From assembly GCA_029939785.1 (NCBI GenBank), contig JAOZSG010000037.1, positions 1 to 14,575 on the forward strand: a DNA stretch of 14,575 nucleotides. Reading direction: 5' to 3'. The notes under the pieces are model-generated. The model was not told the DNA's origin. It worked only from the letters and a program-made list of their open reading frames with translations, and ran no database searches. The translations under genes and the position numbers were made by a program. The stretch comes from Fidelibacterota bacterium (GTDB taxonomy: Bacteria > Fidelibacterota > UBA2242 > JAFGTP01). Each line of letters starts with the position of its first letter. Within the stretch, counting starts at the first letter, position 1. Below, one piece after another: positions 6,065-13,596 of this stretch.

Positions 6065-7204
6065 ATGAATAAATTAAAAGAAATATTACCAGATTGGAAC
6101 TGTGCAGTAGTCAAAGTCGGCAGTGCATTAATTGCACCTGATAATAAAGGTTGCAGTACAAAATATTTGCTAGGAATTGCAAATTTTATTAACGAGAGTA
6201 TTAATAATGGAAAAGAAATAGTTCTTGTATCATCGGGAGCAGCATCTGCTGGTAGAGCGTTGCAAAACAATATACTTCCAAATGTGCCGGTATCTATTCC
6301 TAAAAAACAGGCTTTTGCTGCCATAGGTCAGAGCATTATGATGGCGAATTGGAGTAATCTTTTTGATTTTCCATGTGCACAAATTTTAATTACTCATGAT
6401 GATATAAATAATAGACGCAGATATGTAAATGCAAAAAACACTCTAAAGGAATTACTAAAATTAAAAGCCCTTCCTATTGTAAATGAAAACGACACTGTTG
6501 TTGTGCAAGAATTAAAAGTTGGTGACAATGATAATCTGGCAGCACATGTAGCAGATCTTGTTGAAGCAGATTTGTTGATAATCTGTAGTGATGTTGATGG
6601 TCTATATGATTCTGATCCCACTAAAAATGACGATGCGGAATTTATTTATACTGTTCAGGAAATTAATGATGATATTAGGGCTATAGCAGGAGAAGCAAAT
6701 AATCCTGTAGCAACCGGTGGAATGAAAACAAAAATTGAAGCAGCATTAAAAGCCACAAGTCGAGGCATAAATACTATTATAATAAATGGGAAAAAACAGG
6801 AAAATTTTATTCATCTACTCAATGGAAGTGTGCCAGGTACTTTGTTTATAAAACAAGAAAATCCAAAAACTGCAAAAAAACATTGGATTCAACATGCCTT
6901 AAAAACCGAAGGTTCTATTTATGTCGATTCAGGTGCAAAAAATGCGATTTATAAGAAAAACGCATCATTGTTACCTTCAGGAATTTTAAAAATAACCGGC
7001 GAATTTTTCCCTGGAGATGCAGTGAAAATTATCTGGCAAAATAAAAATAAAGAACAAACTCTCGGCAAAGGTATTACACAGTATGCATCCAAAGATATAG
7101 AAAAAATTATTGGAGTACAGACTACAGAAATCGAAAATATATTAGGATTTGTTTCCAGCAATTCTATTGTTCATCGTGATGATATGATCGTTGAATTAGT
7201 CTAA
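6065..7204 (+). CDS. proB: Glutamate 5-kinase with C-terminal PUA domain
   Basis: Phosphorylates L-glutamate to glutamyl 5-phosphate, the committed step of proline synthesis; cytoplasmic. The kinase domain spans about 1-262 with VVKVGSAL (15-22), VSSGAASAGR (55-64), NENDTV (140-145), VGDNDNLAA (152-160), ICSDVDGLYDSDP (173-185) and ATGGMKTKIEAA (216-227). A PUA domain follows at about 280-370, as in long ProB proteins; total 379 residues. Proline feedback inhibition is usual for the family, but the sequence does not show whether it applies here. The start is the only reasonable ATG. The ribosome binding site is weak (GAAG, 10 nt upstream), unlike that of proA. It follows argH by 113 nt on the same strand, with proA 175 nt downstream. 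Confidence 0.97.
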   Translation: MNKLKEILPDWNCAVVKVGSALIAPDNKGCSTKYLLGIANFINESINNGKEIVLVSSGAASAGRALQNNILPNVPVSIPKKQAFAAIGQSIMMANWSNLFDFPCAQILITHDDINNRRRYVNAKNTLKELLKLKALPIVNENDTVVVQELKVGDNDNLAAHVADLVEADLLIICSDVDGLYDSDPTKNDDAEFIYTVQEINDDIRAIAGEANNPVATGGMKTKIEAALKATSRGINTIIINGKKQENFIHLLNGSVPGTLFIKQENPKTAKKHWIQHALKTEGSIYVDSGAKNAIYKKNASLLPSGILKITGEFFPGDAVKIIWQNKNKEQTLGKGITQYASKDIEKIIGVQTTEIENILGFVSSNSIVHRDDMIVELV

Positions 7205-7239
7205 TCAGATTATTTAAATCATGAAATATTTAATTCTAA

Positions 7240-7302
7240 AGAACACGAAGGCAGCATTTAGTTAATTAATCAACTTTTGCCTGAAATCACCCTTCGTGTT
7301 CT
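7240..7302. repeat. Nested inverted repeat between proB and proA
   Basis: Perfect 12-bp arms AGAACACGAAGG (7240-7251) and CCTTCGTGTTCT (7291-7302) enclose 39 nt. Inside is a second near-palindrome, AGTTAATTAATCAACT (7260-7275), with seven of eight pairs matching. The arms resemble the 'ttcgtgttcttcgtgtt' class of interspersed intergenic repeats. No uridine run follows the outer stem, so it probably does not end transcription, although the RNA could fold and affect expression of proA relative to proB. Confidence 0.75.
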
Positions 7303-7379
7303 ATGAATTTTTACTGCAATCCGGACTACATCCAATATTTATTGTATGAAGTCAGATCTGCTATTTTTAGGAGAAATAG

Positions 7380-8642
7380 ATGTCACAGTTTATATTAAAA
7401 AAATTTGTACAAGAGTGTAAAGAAGCATCAAAATATGTTGCGACTTTATCCTCATTAAAAAAAATTCATGTGTTACAAACAATAGCGGATTATCTGATTG
7501 AATTTACTGATGAAATATTATCAGAAAATAAAAAAGATATGATAAATGCTATAGCAAATGATATTTCTAAACCTATGCAAGACAGATTATTATTAACATC
7601 TGATCGAGTAAAAAGTATGTCCGATGCTGTTCTTGAAGTTTCTGATCTTGAAGATCCTATAGGAAACATATCATCATTTGTTCAGCGTCCTAATGGAATT
7701 AAAGTTGGAAAAATGTCAATTCCTCTCGGTGTGATCGCAGTAATCTATGAAGCTCGTCCAAATGTAACTTCTGATGCTGCTGCACTTTGTTTTAAAGCAG
7801 GAAACGGAATTATTTTACGTGGTGGTTCAAATGCTTATAATTCAAATCTAAAAATTGTCGAGATTATACATAAAGCATTAAAAGCTGAAGATGTACCTGA
7901 AAATATAATCAGTTTCATTCCTGATACTGACAGAAAAGTAATGGAGGAATTACTGACTTATGATGAATTAATTGATCTTGTTATTCCTCGTGGCGGTGAA
8001 GGACTCATACGGTTTGTCTCCAAAAATAGCAGTATTCCTGTCATCAAGCATTATAAAGGTGTCTGTCATATGTATATAGATGACAGTGCTGACCTTGATA
8101 TGGCAATTGACCTATTTATTGATGGAAAAACCAGTCGGCCGAGTGTGTGCAATTCTTTAGAAACATTGTTGGTGAATGAAAAGGTTGCTGAGAAATTTTT
8201 TCAGAAGGTTACCAATAATAAAATATTACAAAAAGTCGAAATTGCCGGTTGTGAAAAAACTGTGGAATACATTCCCGGAATCAAAATCGCTACAGAAGCA
8301 GATTATAATGCAGAATATCTGGATCTCAAGATTGCAGTAAAAGTGGTAGATAATATTAAAAATGCGGTAAAACATATACAGCGTTATAGTTCCGATCATA
8401 CAGAAGTGATAGTGACAAATAGTTATGATAATTCTCAATATTTTATGAATACTGTAAATTCAGCAGTAATTATGGTAAACGCTTCTTCACGCTTCTCTGA
8501 TGGTGGAGAATTAGGACTTGGTGCCGAAATTGGGATATCAACAACAAAATTACATTCCTATGGACCAATGGGAATTAAATCTTTAACTACTGAGAAATTT
8601 GTGGTTCTTGGTAATGGTCAGGTAAGACATAGAATTGGTTAA
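7380..8642 (+). CDS. proA: Glutamate-5-semialdehyde dehydrogenase (gamma-glutamyl phosphate reductase)
   Basis: Reduces glutamyl 5-phosphate with NADPH to glutamate 5-semialdehyde, which cyclises on the way to proline; partner of ProB. The 420-residue length is standard. Motifs of this aldehyde dehydrogenase branch: YEARPNVTSDAAALC (123-137), VIPRGGEGLI (201-210), catalytic Cys257 in SRPSVCNSLETLLV (252-265), and the conserved C-terminal stretch SRFSDGGELGLGAEIG (370-385) leading to STTKLHSYGPMG. AGGAG (7369-7373) is 6 nt from the ATG, a strong site. It is the last gene of the arg-pro series; its stop runs directly into a dispersed repeat, with a terminator 60 bp further on. Confidence 0.98.
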   Translation: MSQFILKKFVQECKEASKYVATLSSLKKIHVLQTIADYLIEFTDEILSENKKDMINAIANDISKPMQDRLLLTSDRVKSMSDAVLEVSDLEDPIGNISSFVQRPNGIKVGKMSIPLGVIAVIYEARPNVTSDAAALCFKAGNGIILRGGSNAYNSNLKIVEIIHKALKAEDVPENIISFIPDTDRKVMEELLTYDELIDLVIPRGGEGLIRFVSKNSSIPVIKHYKGVCHMYIDDSADLDMAIDLFIDGKTSRPSVCNSLETLLVNEKVAEKFFQKVTNNKILQKVEIAGCEKTVEYIPGIKIATEADYNAEYLDLKIAVKVVDNIKNAVKHIQRYSSDHTEVIVTNSYDNSQYFMNTVNSAVIMVNASSRFSDGGELGLGAEIGISTTKLHSYGPMGIKSLTTEKFVVLGNGQVRHRIG

Positions 8643-8658
8643 ATTGGTTGAACCAATT
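8642..8658. repeat. Short palindrome at the proA stop codon
   Basis: AATTGGTT-G-AACCAATT is an inverted repeat beginning on the last base of the proA stop codon. It merges with the 22-bp dispersed repeat that starts at 8650. The AATTGGTTAA immediately before it, which encodes the end of ProA, is a direct copy of its left arm. Confidence 0.55.
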
Positions 8659-8671
8659 CAACTATTTCAAC
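8650..8671 (+). repeat. 22-bp dispersed repeat, copy 2 (just after proA)
   Basis: This stretch (core CCAATTCAACTATTTCAAC) matches copy 1 at 1308-1329 at 20 of 22 positions, on the same strand. Relative to its gene the orientation is opposite: copy 1 lies at the end of the minus-strand asd, copy 2 at the end of the plus-strand proA. Confidence 0.6.
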
Positions 8672-8694
8672 TATTTTAAAAAAATCTCTCTCTC

Positions 8695-8731
8695 AAAAAA
8701 AGACTACCTGCATTATGTGGGTAGTTTTTTT
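8695..8731. terminator. Bidirectional intrinsic terminator between proA and the KamA-like gene
   Basis: A hairpin at 8703-8725 has arms ACTACCTGCA and TGTGGGTAGT, ten pairs including two G-T, with loop TTA. A run of seven A precedes it (8695-8701) and seven T follow (8725-8731), so it has the form of a rho-independent terminator on both strands. It lies between two convergent genes and probably ends both transcripts. Confidence 0.85.
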
Positions 8732-8733
8732 GT

Positions 8734-10935
8734 TTATTCAATTTCATCAAATTGAATATTTGTCATTTTTTCTGTTACTTTGAACGGATAGGAAGGATAG
8801 CTGAAAATTGAAACCAAAGGTTCACTGGAACCTATAGAATACCCATAAATTCCTTTATAATCCAAAATATTTTCACCAATATTTTCTAATTGATTTAAAT
8901 AATCAAAAATAGATTTTGATTCAATTATATATACTTTGCTCGTTTTATCAACAACAGGACTATGTCGTCTCGTCATATCATAATCAAACTCAAGAATACG
9001 TCTTCCACTTCTTGTAATTCCAATAACTCTGAAACTCATGCTTTTTCCAACTGCCGGAATATTTAGAACATTTCTATCTGTTGCAAGAAAAGGCAAGTTA
9101 TCATCTTTTCTCAAACTATTAATTCTCGAGATTATATTTTCTGCATCCATAGCAAATTCACTAATTTCATCGTTATGACTTTCTTCAATTTTCCCTATAA
9201 CTTTTTCTTCTAATTGTTCCTGAACAGCACGTGCATTTGTCGCAAAAGAATGACGATTTTCAGTATATCCTTTACATGAAAAAGTATAATATGTTAAAAC
9301 ACCTATATCATTGAGCACTTTTCTTAATTTACTTGTATGACCTCGTCTTGATGCAGCAGTAGTAAACACCAGTTGATTAGTAACAATCCATCCTGCACTT
9401 TGTAATTTTGCTATAGATTCTTTTACTATTGGAGTTACTTCAATTGGTGATTCAAAATGCGTCTGGATTAAAAATTGTTCTATTCCTATTTTAACAGCCT
9501 TTTTTTTAAAGTCACTAAGTAATTTAATTAGAGGTTTATCAATTCTTTGTGGAAGATATACCGGAATCCTGGTTCCTAAACGTATCCTTTTTATTTCTGC
9601 ATATTTCTCATTATCTTTCCTGTGTAGATTGGCTTCTATTTTTCTAATTGCCATTTTATATACTGCATCCAATATGTTTCTTAAACTTTGATTGGTACTC
9701 ATAAAAGCATCACCACCGGTTATGAGAATATCTCTTAACTGCGAATCATTTTCAAAGTACTTCATCAGTTTTTGTAATTTCAATGACCAATTTTCTTCCG
9801 GAAGCAAAGTCTCGAATCCAAAATGAAATCGACCTGTTTGGAAATCATACATTCTTTGGCAGGAAGAACATAAACCTGCACATGCTCTTCCAACAGTGTC
9901 GGGAATTAAAATAGCAACTTCAGGATAACGACGATGAACATTATTCCTGGTAGGTAATATCCAACCGGCAGCATTAGGAAATCCGGCTTCTACCACATCT
10001 TCTTTTTCCCATGCGACAATATCGCCAAATTCATTGACTAATTCATTGCTATATAAAATATAATCCCGAATAGCCAGATCAGTATCTGTTGCAAAATTAG
10101 GTGCATCAATTAACAATAATGATAAATAATGTAGATTTACAAAGAAAGGCATTCCCTTTTCCCGAGCCCGATTTAAAACTTCCATTGTTTCGTCGGATAA
10201 AGAATAATCCAGAAACTCATTCAATAATTCAGGTGATCTTACAGCAAATTTTAAATGAAATTTATAATCACTCCACCATTTTAATGCTTTTTTAAATTTT
10301 TCATTATAAGATTTTGATTGTTGGAAAGAGTATTTTTTACTTATGAATTCACCGGAATCGATTTTTTTAATAATAATGTTAAGAATTCTATTACGATTTC
10401 TAAGATGATTCTCAATAATATTAATATTTAAACCGGAAGGATATTTATCCATCCATTTTAAAACTTTTTCTTTACTTATTAATGGTTTTGTATTTATTCC
10501 GTTAAATTGTCTAAATAACTCTAACATATCATGAAAAAATGCGGTAGTTGTCCCACCTCTTTTAAATTTATATGCAATCCATAAATATTTTATCGGATTA
10601 TTTATAATTATTTCACCCTTTAAATTTAAATCTTTAAATTCTTGTCCGGAATAATCAATATAATCCAAAATTCGGATGGCACTAATTTCTTTCCATTTTA
10701 AAGATTTAAAATCATTATGACTGATATGTTTTTTTTTATAGATTTTTATCACATTTTTTGAATTCTTTAATTTTGATAAGATAAAATCCTTTAATAATAC
10801 TTTTGCTTCTTCATAATCCGAGGATTTTTTAAAAATTTCCTCTAAATCGTGATTTTCTAAAAATAATTGATTCATCAATTTTAATGATTTGGAACTTATT
10901 GCTATTTTATCTCGAGGTTCTATTGAATATAACAT
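8734..10935 (-). CDS. Long KamA-family radical SAM/PLP protein (aminomutase-like)
   Basis: Related to lysine 2,3-aminomutase but 733 residues against about 416. The recognisable KamA-like part starts near residue 220. Radical SAM cluster motif CAGLCSSC (Cys352, 356, 359) follows RYPEVAILIPD; Arg361 sits where family members bind the substrate carboxylate. Then come ITGGDAF (405-411, for SGGDP), QTHFESPIEVTP (491-502, for HFNHPxE), NQLVF (520-524), and NIPAVGKS (625-632), where Lys631 fits the PLP lysine. The two aspartates that hold the lysine side chain appear as Lys555 (in YTFSCKG) and Asn625, so lysine is an unlikely substrate; glutamate is a candidate. Residues 1-220, with WKEISAIRILDYID and a Trp-rich segment, are not assigned; about 33 extra residues lie between Lys555 and Asn625. 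AAGGAT lies 5 nt before the ATG. Convergent with proA and divergent from the dehydrogenase gene. No signal peptide. Confidence 0.85.
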   Translation of the reverse strand: MLYSIEPRDKIAISSKSLKLMNQLFLENHDLEEIFKKSSDYEEAKVLLKDFILSKLKNSKNVIKIYKKKHISHNDFKSLKWKEISAIRILDYIDYSGQEFKDLNLKGEIIINNPIKYLWIAYKFKRGGTTTAFFHDMLELFRQFNGINTKPLISKEKVLKWMDKYPSGLNINIIENHLRNRNRILNIIIKKIDSGEFISKKYSFQQSKSYNEKFKKALKWWSDYKFHLKFAVRSPELLNEFLDYSLSDETMEVLNRAREKGMPFFVNLHYLSLLLIDAPNFATDTDLAIRDYILYSNELVNEFGDIVAWEKEDVVEAGFPNAAGWILPTRNNVHRRYPEVAILIPDTVGRACAGLCSSCQRMYDFQTGRFHFGFETLLPEENWSLKLQKLMKYFENDSQLRDILITGGDAFMSTNQSLRNILDAVYKMAIRKIEANLHRKDNEKYAEIKRIRLGTRIPVYLPQRIDKPLIKLLSDFKKKAVKIGIEQFLIQTHFESPIEVTPIVKESIAKLQSAGWIVTNQLVFTTAASRRGHTSKLRKVLNDIGVLTYYTFSCKGYTENRHSFATNARAVQEQLEEKVIGKIEESHNDEISEFAMDAENIISRINSLRKDDNLPFLATDRNVLNIPAVGKSMSFRVIGITRSGRRILEFDYDMTRRHSPVVDKTSKVYIIESKSIFDYLNQLENIGENILDYKGIYGYSIGSSEPLVSIFSYPSYPFKVTEKMTNIQFDEIE

Positions 10936-11159
10936 GTATAATCCTTGAAAAGTTAATTATGGATATTTATTTATATAATAATACAATTTTTCTTTGATTT
11001 TTCCAAATTGCTTCTTAATCTTGAAATTATTTAAAATTTAAGTAGAGTCATAAGTTAGATAAGAAAATAAAAAAAATTTAGACAGGATTAATTGGATAAA
11101 CTGGATAAAACTAATTTAGAACAATCCTGTTAATTTTGTCCAGAAAAAAGGGGAGATAC
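10936..11159. other. Divergent intergenic region with a fragmentary repeat
   Basis: 224 bp between the KamA-like gene and the dehydrogenase gene, which would share this region for their promoters. It is very AT-rich, and no promoter stands out from the background. An inverted repeat ACAGGATT (11083-11090) / AATCCTGT (11123-11130), with GGATAAA units between, resembles 'aatcctgttaatcctgtc'-type intergenic repeats and runs nearly up to the ribosome binding site. Confidence 0.5.
11148..11155 (+). promoter_or_regulatory. Ribosome binding site that decides the Ldh_2 gene start
   Basis: AAGGGGAG lies 4 nt before the ATG at 11160. A longer frame begins at a TTG at 11136, but it would place this site inside the gene and its added residues (SRKKGRY) are just the translated site and repeat. 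The ATG is therefore preferred. Confidence 0.75.
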
Positions 11160-12248
11160 ATGAATACCAGAGTAAAAGTTAGTACTAATGACTTACAAAA
11201 TTTTATAGAGATGGTTTTAATAAAAAATGGACTTAGTAAAGAAGACGCCGAAATTACAGCTGATGTATTAGTAACTTCTGATAAAAGAGGGATCGAATCA
11301 CATGGTGTTGCCAGACTAAAAAGATATATTGATGGACTTGCTTCAGGCGTAATTCATACTGAATCTACACCAGAAATTATCAAAGAAACTCCTGTGTCAA
11401 TTGTAGCTGATGGAAAAGGTGGAATGGGTCAGTCGATTACTTATAAAATAATGAAAAAATGTATTAAAAAAGCAAAAACAAATTTCATGTGTTTTGCGTC
11501 AATACGAAATTCAAACCATTATGGTATAGCCGGATATTATACAAAAATGGCCTTAAAAGAAAATTTAATTGGAATATCAATGACAAACTCTGCTCCTTTA
11601 GTAGTACCAACTTTTGGTAAAAGTGCAGCATTAGGTACTAATCCAATCTCTGTAGGAGTTCCTTCAAAAACAAATAAACCTTTTTTACTGGACATGGCAA
11701 CATCAACTGTTCCAAGAGGTAAACTCGAGGTTTATTCCAGAAAAGATGAAAAAATACCGGAATTTTGGGCAACTGATGAAAATGGAATACCTGCAACAGA
11801 TCCAACAATGGTCCTAAAGAATATGCTGGATAGAATTGGCGGTGGTCTTTTACCTCTTGGTGGAAGTGGTGAATTAAATGGTGGACACAAAGGCTTTGGT
11901 CTGAGTGTAGTAGTAGATATTTTTTCTGGAATTTTATCTTCAGGTACGGTTGGAACCGATATATATAAGAAAAAAGGTGAACCGGCTGAAGTGTGTCATT
12001 TTATTGGAGCAATAAATCCTGATGCTTTTTGTGGTTTGGATGAAATAAGTGAAAATATGGACAAGTATATTAACATGTTAAAAAATACTGAAACATATGA
12101 CAATAAAAATAAAATCTATATTGCCGGTGAAAAAGAATTTCTTTTTGAAGAAAAATATGCCAACCAATTAGACATTCAAAAACAGGTTTTTGATACAATT
12201 AATGAAATTGGTTCAAAATCAAATCTTAAATTGAACAAAATTGATTAA
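11160..12248 (+). CDS. Ldh_2 (malate/L-lactate dehydrogenase) family NAD(P)-dependent oxidoreductase
   Basis: Member of the malate/L-lactate/sulfolactate/ureidoglycolate dehydrogenase family, which has its own fold unrelated to classical LDH/MDH and interconverts 2-hydroxy (or related) acids and 2-oxo acids with NAD(P)H. The 362 residues carry the family landmarks: RGIESHGVARL (43-53, conserved His48), IRNSNHYGIAG (115-125, His120 as the likely catalytic residue), MTNSAPLVVPTFGKSAALGTN (141-161), DMATSTVPRGKLEVY (178-192), WATDENGIPATDP (203-215), LPLGG (231-235) and GGHKGFGLSVVVDI (241-254). The substrate cannot be read from sequence: malate, sulfolactate, ureidoglycolate and cyclic imino-acid reductases all share this scaffold. 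It is divergent from the KamA-like gene and overlaps the next gene by 8 nt, which suggests an operon with the lipoprotein. Confidence 0.9.
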   Translation: MNTRVKVSTNDLQNFIEMVLIKNGLSKEDAEITADVLVTSDKRGIESHGVARLKRYIDGLASGVIHTESTPEIIKETPVSIVADGKGGMGQSITYKIMKKCIKKAKTNFMCFASIRNSNHYGIAGYYTKMALKENLIGISMTNSAPLVVPTFGKSAALGTNPISVGVPSKTNKPFLLDMATSTVPRGKLEVYSRKDEKIPEFWATDENGIPATDPTMVLKNMLDRIGGGLLPLGGSGELNGGHKGFGLSVVVDIFSGILSSGTVGTDIYKKKGEPAEVCHFIGAINPDAFCGLDEISENMDKYINMLKNTETYDNKNKIYIAGEKEFLFEEKYANQLDIQKQVFDTINEIGSKSNLKLNKID

Positions 12249-13476
12249 AAAATTATTACATATAATACTTTTATTGTTTTTTATCTTTACCGGTTGTGAA
12301 AAAAAAATTGAATATAATAATTTTTCAAAATTGTTAAATACTGTTTCAATGTTAGAAAATGACATAGACAAACAAAAATATATTAATAATTTTTTAAAGC
12401 AATTATCTCCTGAAAAATATCCAATAATTGAGAATGACTCTACTGTTATTCTAATACATCAGGGTTCTGACTCAATTATTAGTTTACTTGGAGATATGAA
12501 TTATTGGACAGAACCTGATACTTTTTTTTATATTGCAGGTACTGATTTATCTTATCTAAAATTAAAAATAGAACCTGATGCTATTTTGGAATATTGGATA
12601 ATAAAAGACGGAAAACATCCACAAATTGACTCTTTAAACTCATCTACTGTAAATAATGACTTTGGTATCACTTCTCAAATTAAGATGCCTTTAGCAACCT
12701 CTTGTAAAATTTTGGATAATATTAAAAAATATGATATTTCCCAAAATGAAATTTTAACACAATATAATTTTTCATCCAGGATTATTAAGAATATTGATGG
12801 GATTTCAGTTTTACTTCCTAAGAACTATAATGAATATTATAGTTATCCATTAATAATATTTTTAGATGGGAGTCAATACATTAAATATTCTCATGCTGAT
12901 AAAATTATTTATAGAATGATTGAACTTGAAATGATAGAAGAAGTTATTGCTGTATTTCTTGATTTAAACATTGAAAATCAAAATAATTTTTCAAACACTC
13001 TGATTAATGATAATTATATTAATTTTTTTACTAAAGAATTTTTCCCTTTTATAGAAGATCGATTTAGTGTTTTAAAAAATCCTGAATCTAAGTTAATTAT
13101 CAGTAAATCACTTAGTAGTTCAATTGCAGCCGTGCTTGCATATGAAAAACCAAACCTTATTGGCAATGTTTATAGTCAATCCGGGTATTATTCCATGGAT
13201 GATAATTATTTAATTAAACTTTATTCTGAAAATATTACAAAAAAAATAAACTTCCTCATTGAAATTGGAACCTACGAACAAAATGTTTCCCACTCAATAA
13301 TTCCTCCTTCTAAGACAAATTTTCTGCTAACAAACCGAATAATGCATACTATACTTGAGAGTAAAGGTTATAAAAATGAATTTCATGAATTCAATTCAGG
13401 ACACACCTGGAGTAATTGGAGCAATCATCTATCTGAAGGTCTTCTTCATTTTTTTGCTTTAAATAAAAACAAATAA
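12241..13476 (+). CDS. Putative lipoprotein with esterase-D/enterochelin-esterase-like domain
   Basis: The N-terminus MIKKLLHIILLLFFIFTGC is a lipoprotein-type signal peptide with Cys19 as the expected lipidated residue. FTGC is a loose lipobox, but no other start keeps the signal. Residues about 65-150 (GDMNYWTEPD, IEPDAILEYWIIKDGK) look like the beta-sandwich that precedes Fes-type esterases; 180-408 look like the alpha/beta-hydrolase domain: YPLIIFLDGSQY (202-213), IAVFLD (236-241), GNVYSQSGYYS (308-318), GHTWSNW (387-393). Family members hydrolyse esters such as siderophores or sugar esters. Ser290 and His388 fit the catalytic Ser and His, but the elbow reads SKSLS instead of GxSxG, so activity is doubtful. 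It starts at TTG (12241) inside the end of the dehydrogenase gene with no good ribosome binding site, so translation is probably coupled to that gene. Function unknown. Confidence 0.7.
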   Translation: MIKKLLHIILLLFFIFTGCEKKIEYNNFSKLLNTVSMLENDIDKQKYINNFLKQLSPEKYPIIENDSTVILIHQGSDSIISLLGDMNYWTEPDTFFYIAGTDLSYLKLKIEPDAILEYWIIKDGKHPQIDSLNSSTVNNDFGITSQIKMPLATSCKILDNIKKYDISQNEILTQYNFSSRIIKNIDGISVLLPKNYNEYYSYPLIIFLDGSQYIKYSHADKIIYRMIELEMIEEVIAVFLDLNIENQNNFSNTLINDNYINFFTKEFFPFIEDRFSVLKNPESKLIISKSLSSSIAAVLAYEKPNLIGNVYSQSGYYSMDDNYLIKLYSENITKKINFLIEIGTYEQNVSHSIIPPSKTNFLLTNRIMHTILESKGYKNEFHEFNSGHTWSNWSNHLSEGLLHFFALNKNK

Positions 13477-13596
13477 CTCTATGTCGCTAATTTATTATAA
13501 ACATTTATTGCATTTTTTACTTTAAGAATATCTTTTTGAGATCCTATTATGTTTGAAGTAACTTTTTCGGAACATTTTACATTAAAAACTCAATCC
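13477..13596. other. Convergent gap without a visible terminator
   Basis: 120 bp between the lipoprotein gene and the convergent barrel gene. I found no stable hairpin with a T-run on either strand, and no repeat of the types seen elsewhere in the window. Confidence 0.4.

Noticed and set aside
8734..10935. Calling the KamA-like gene lysine 2,3-aminomutase or EpmB
   Set aside because: The lysine-binding aspartates appear to be replaced, and the protein is about 320 residues longer than KamA and about twice the length of EpmB.
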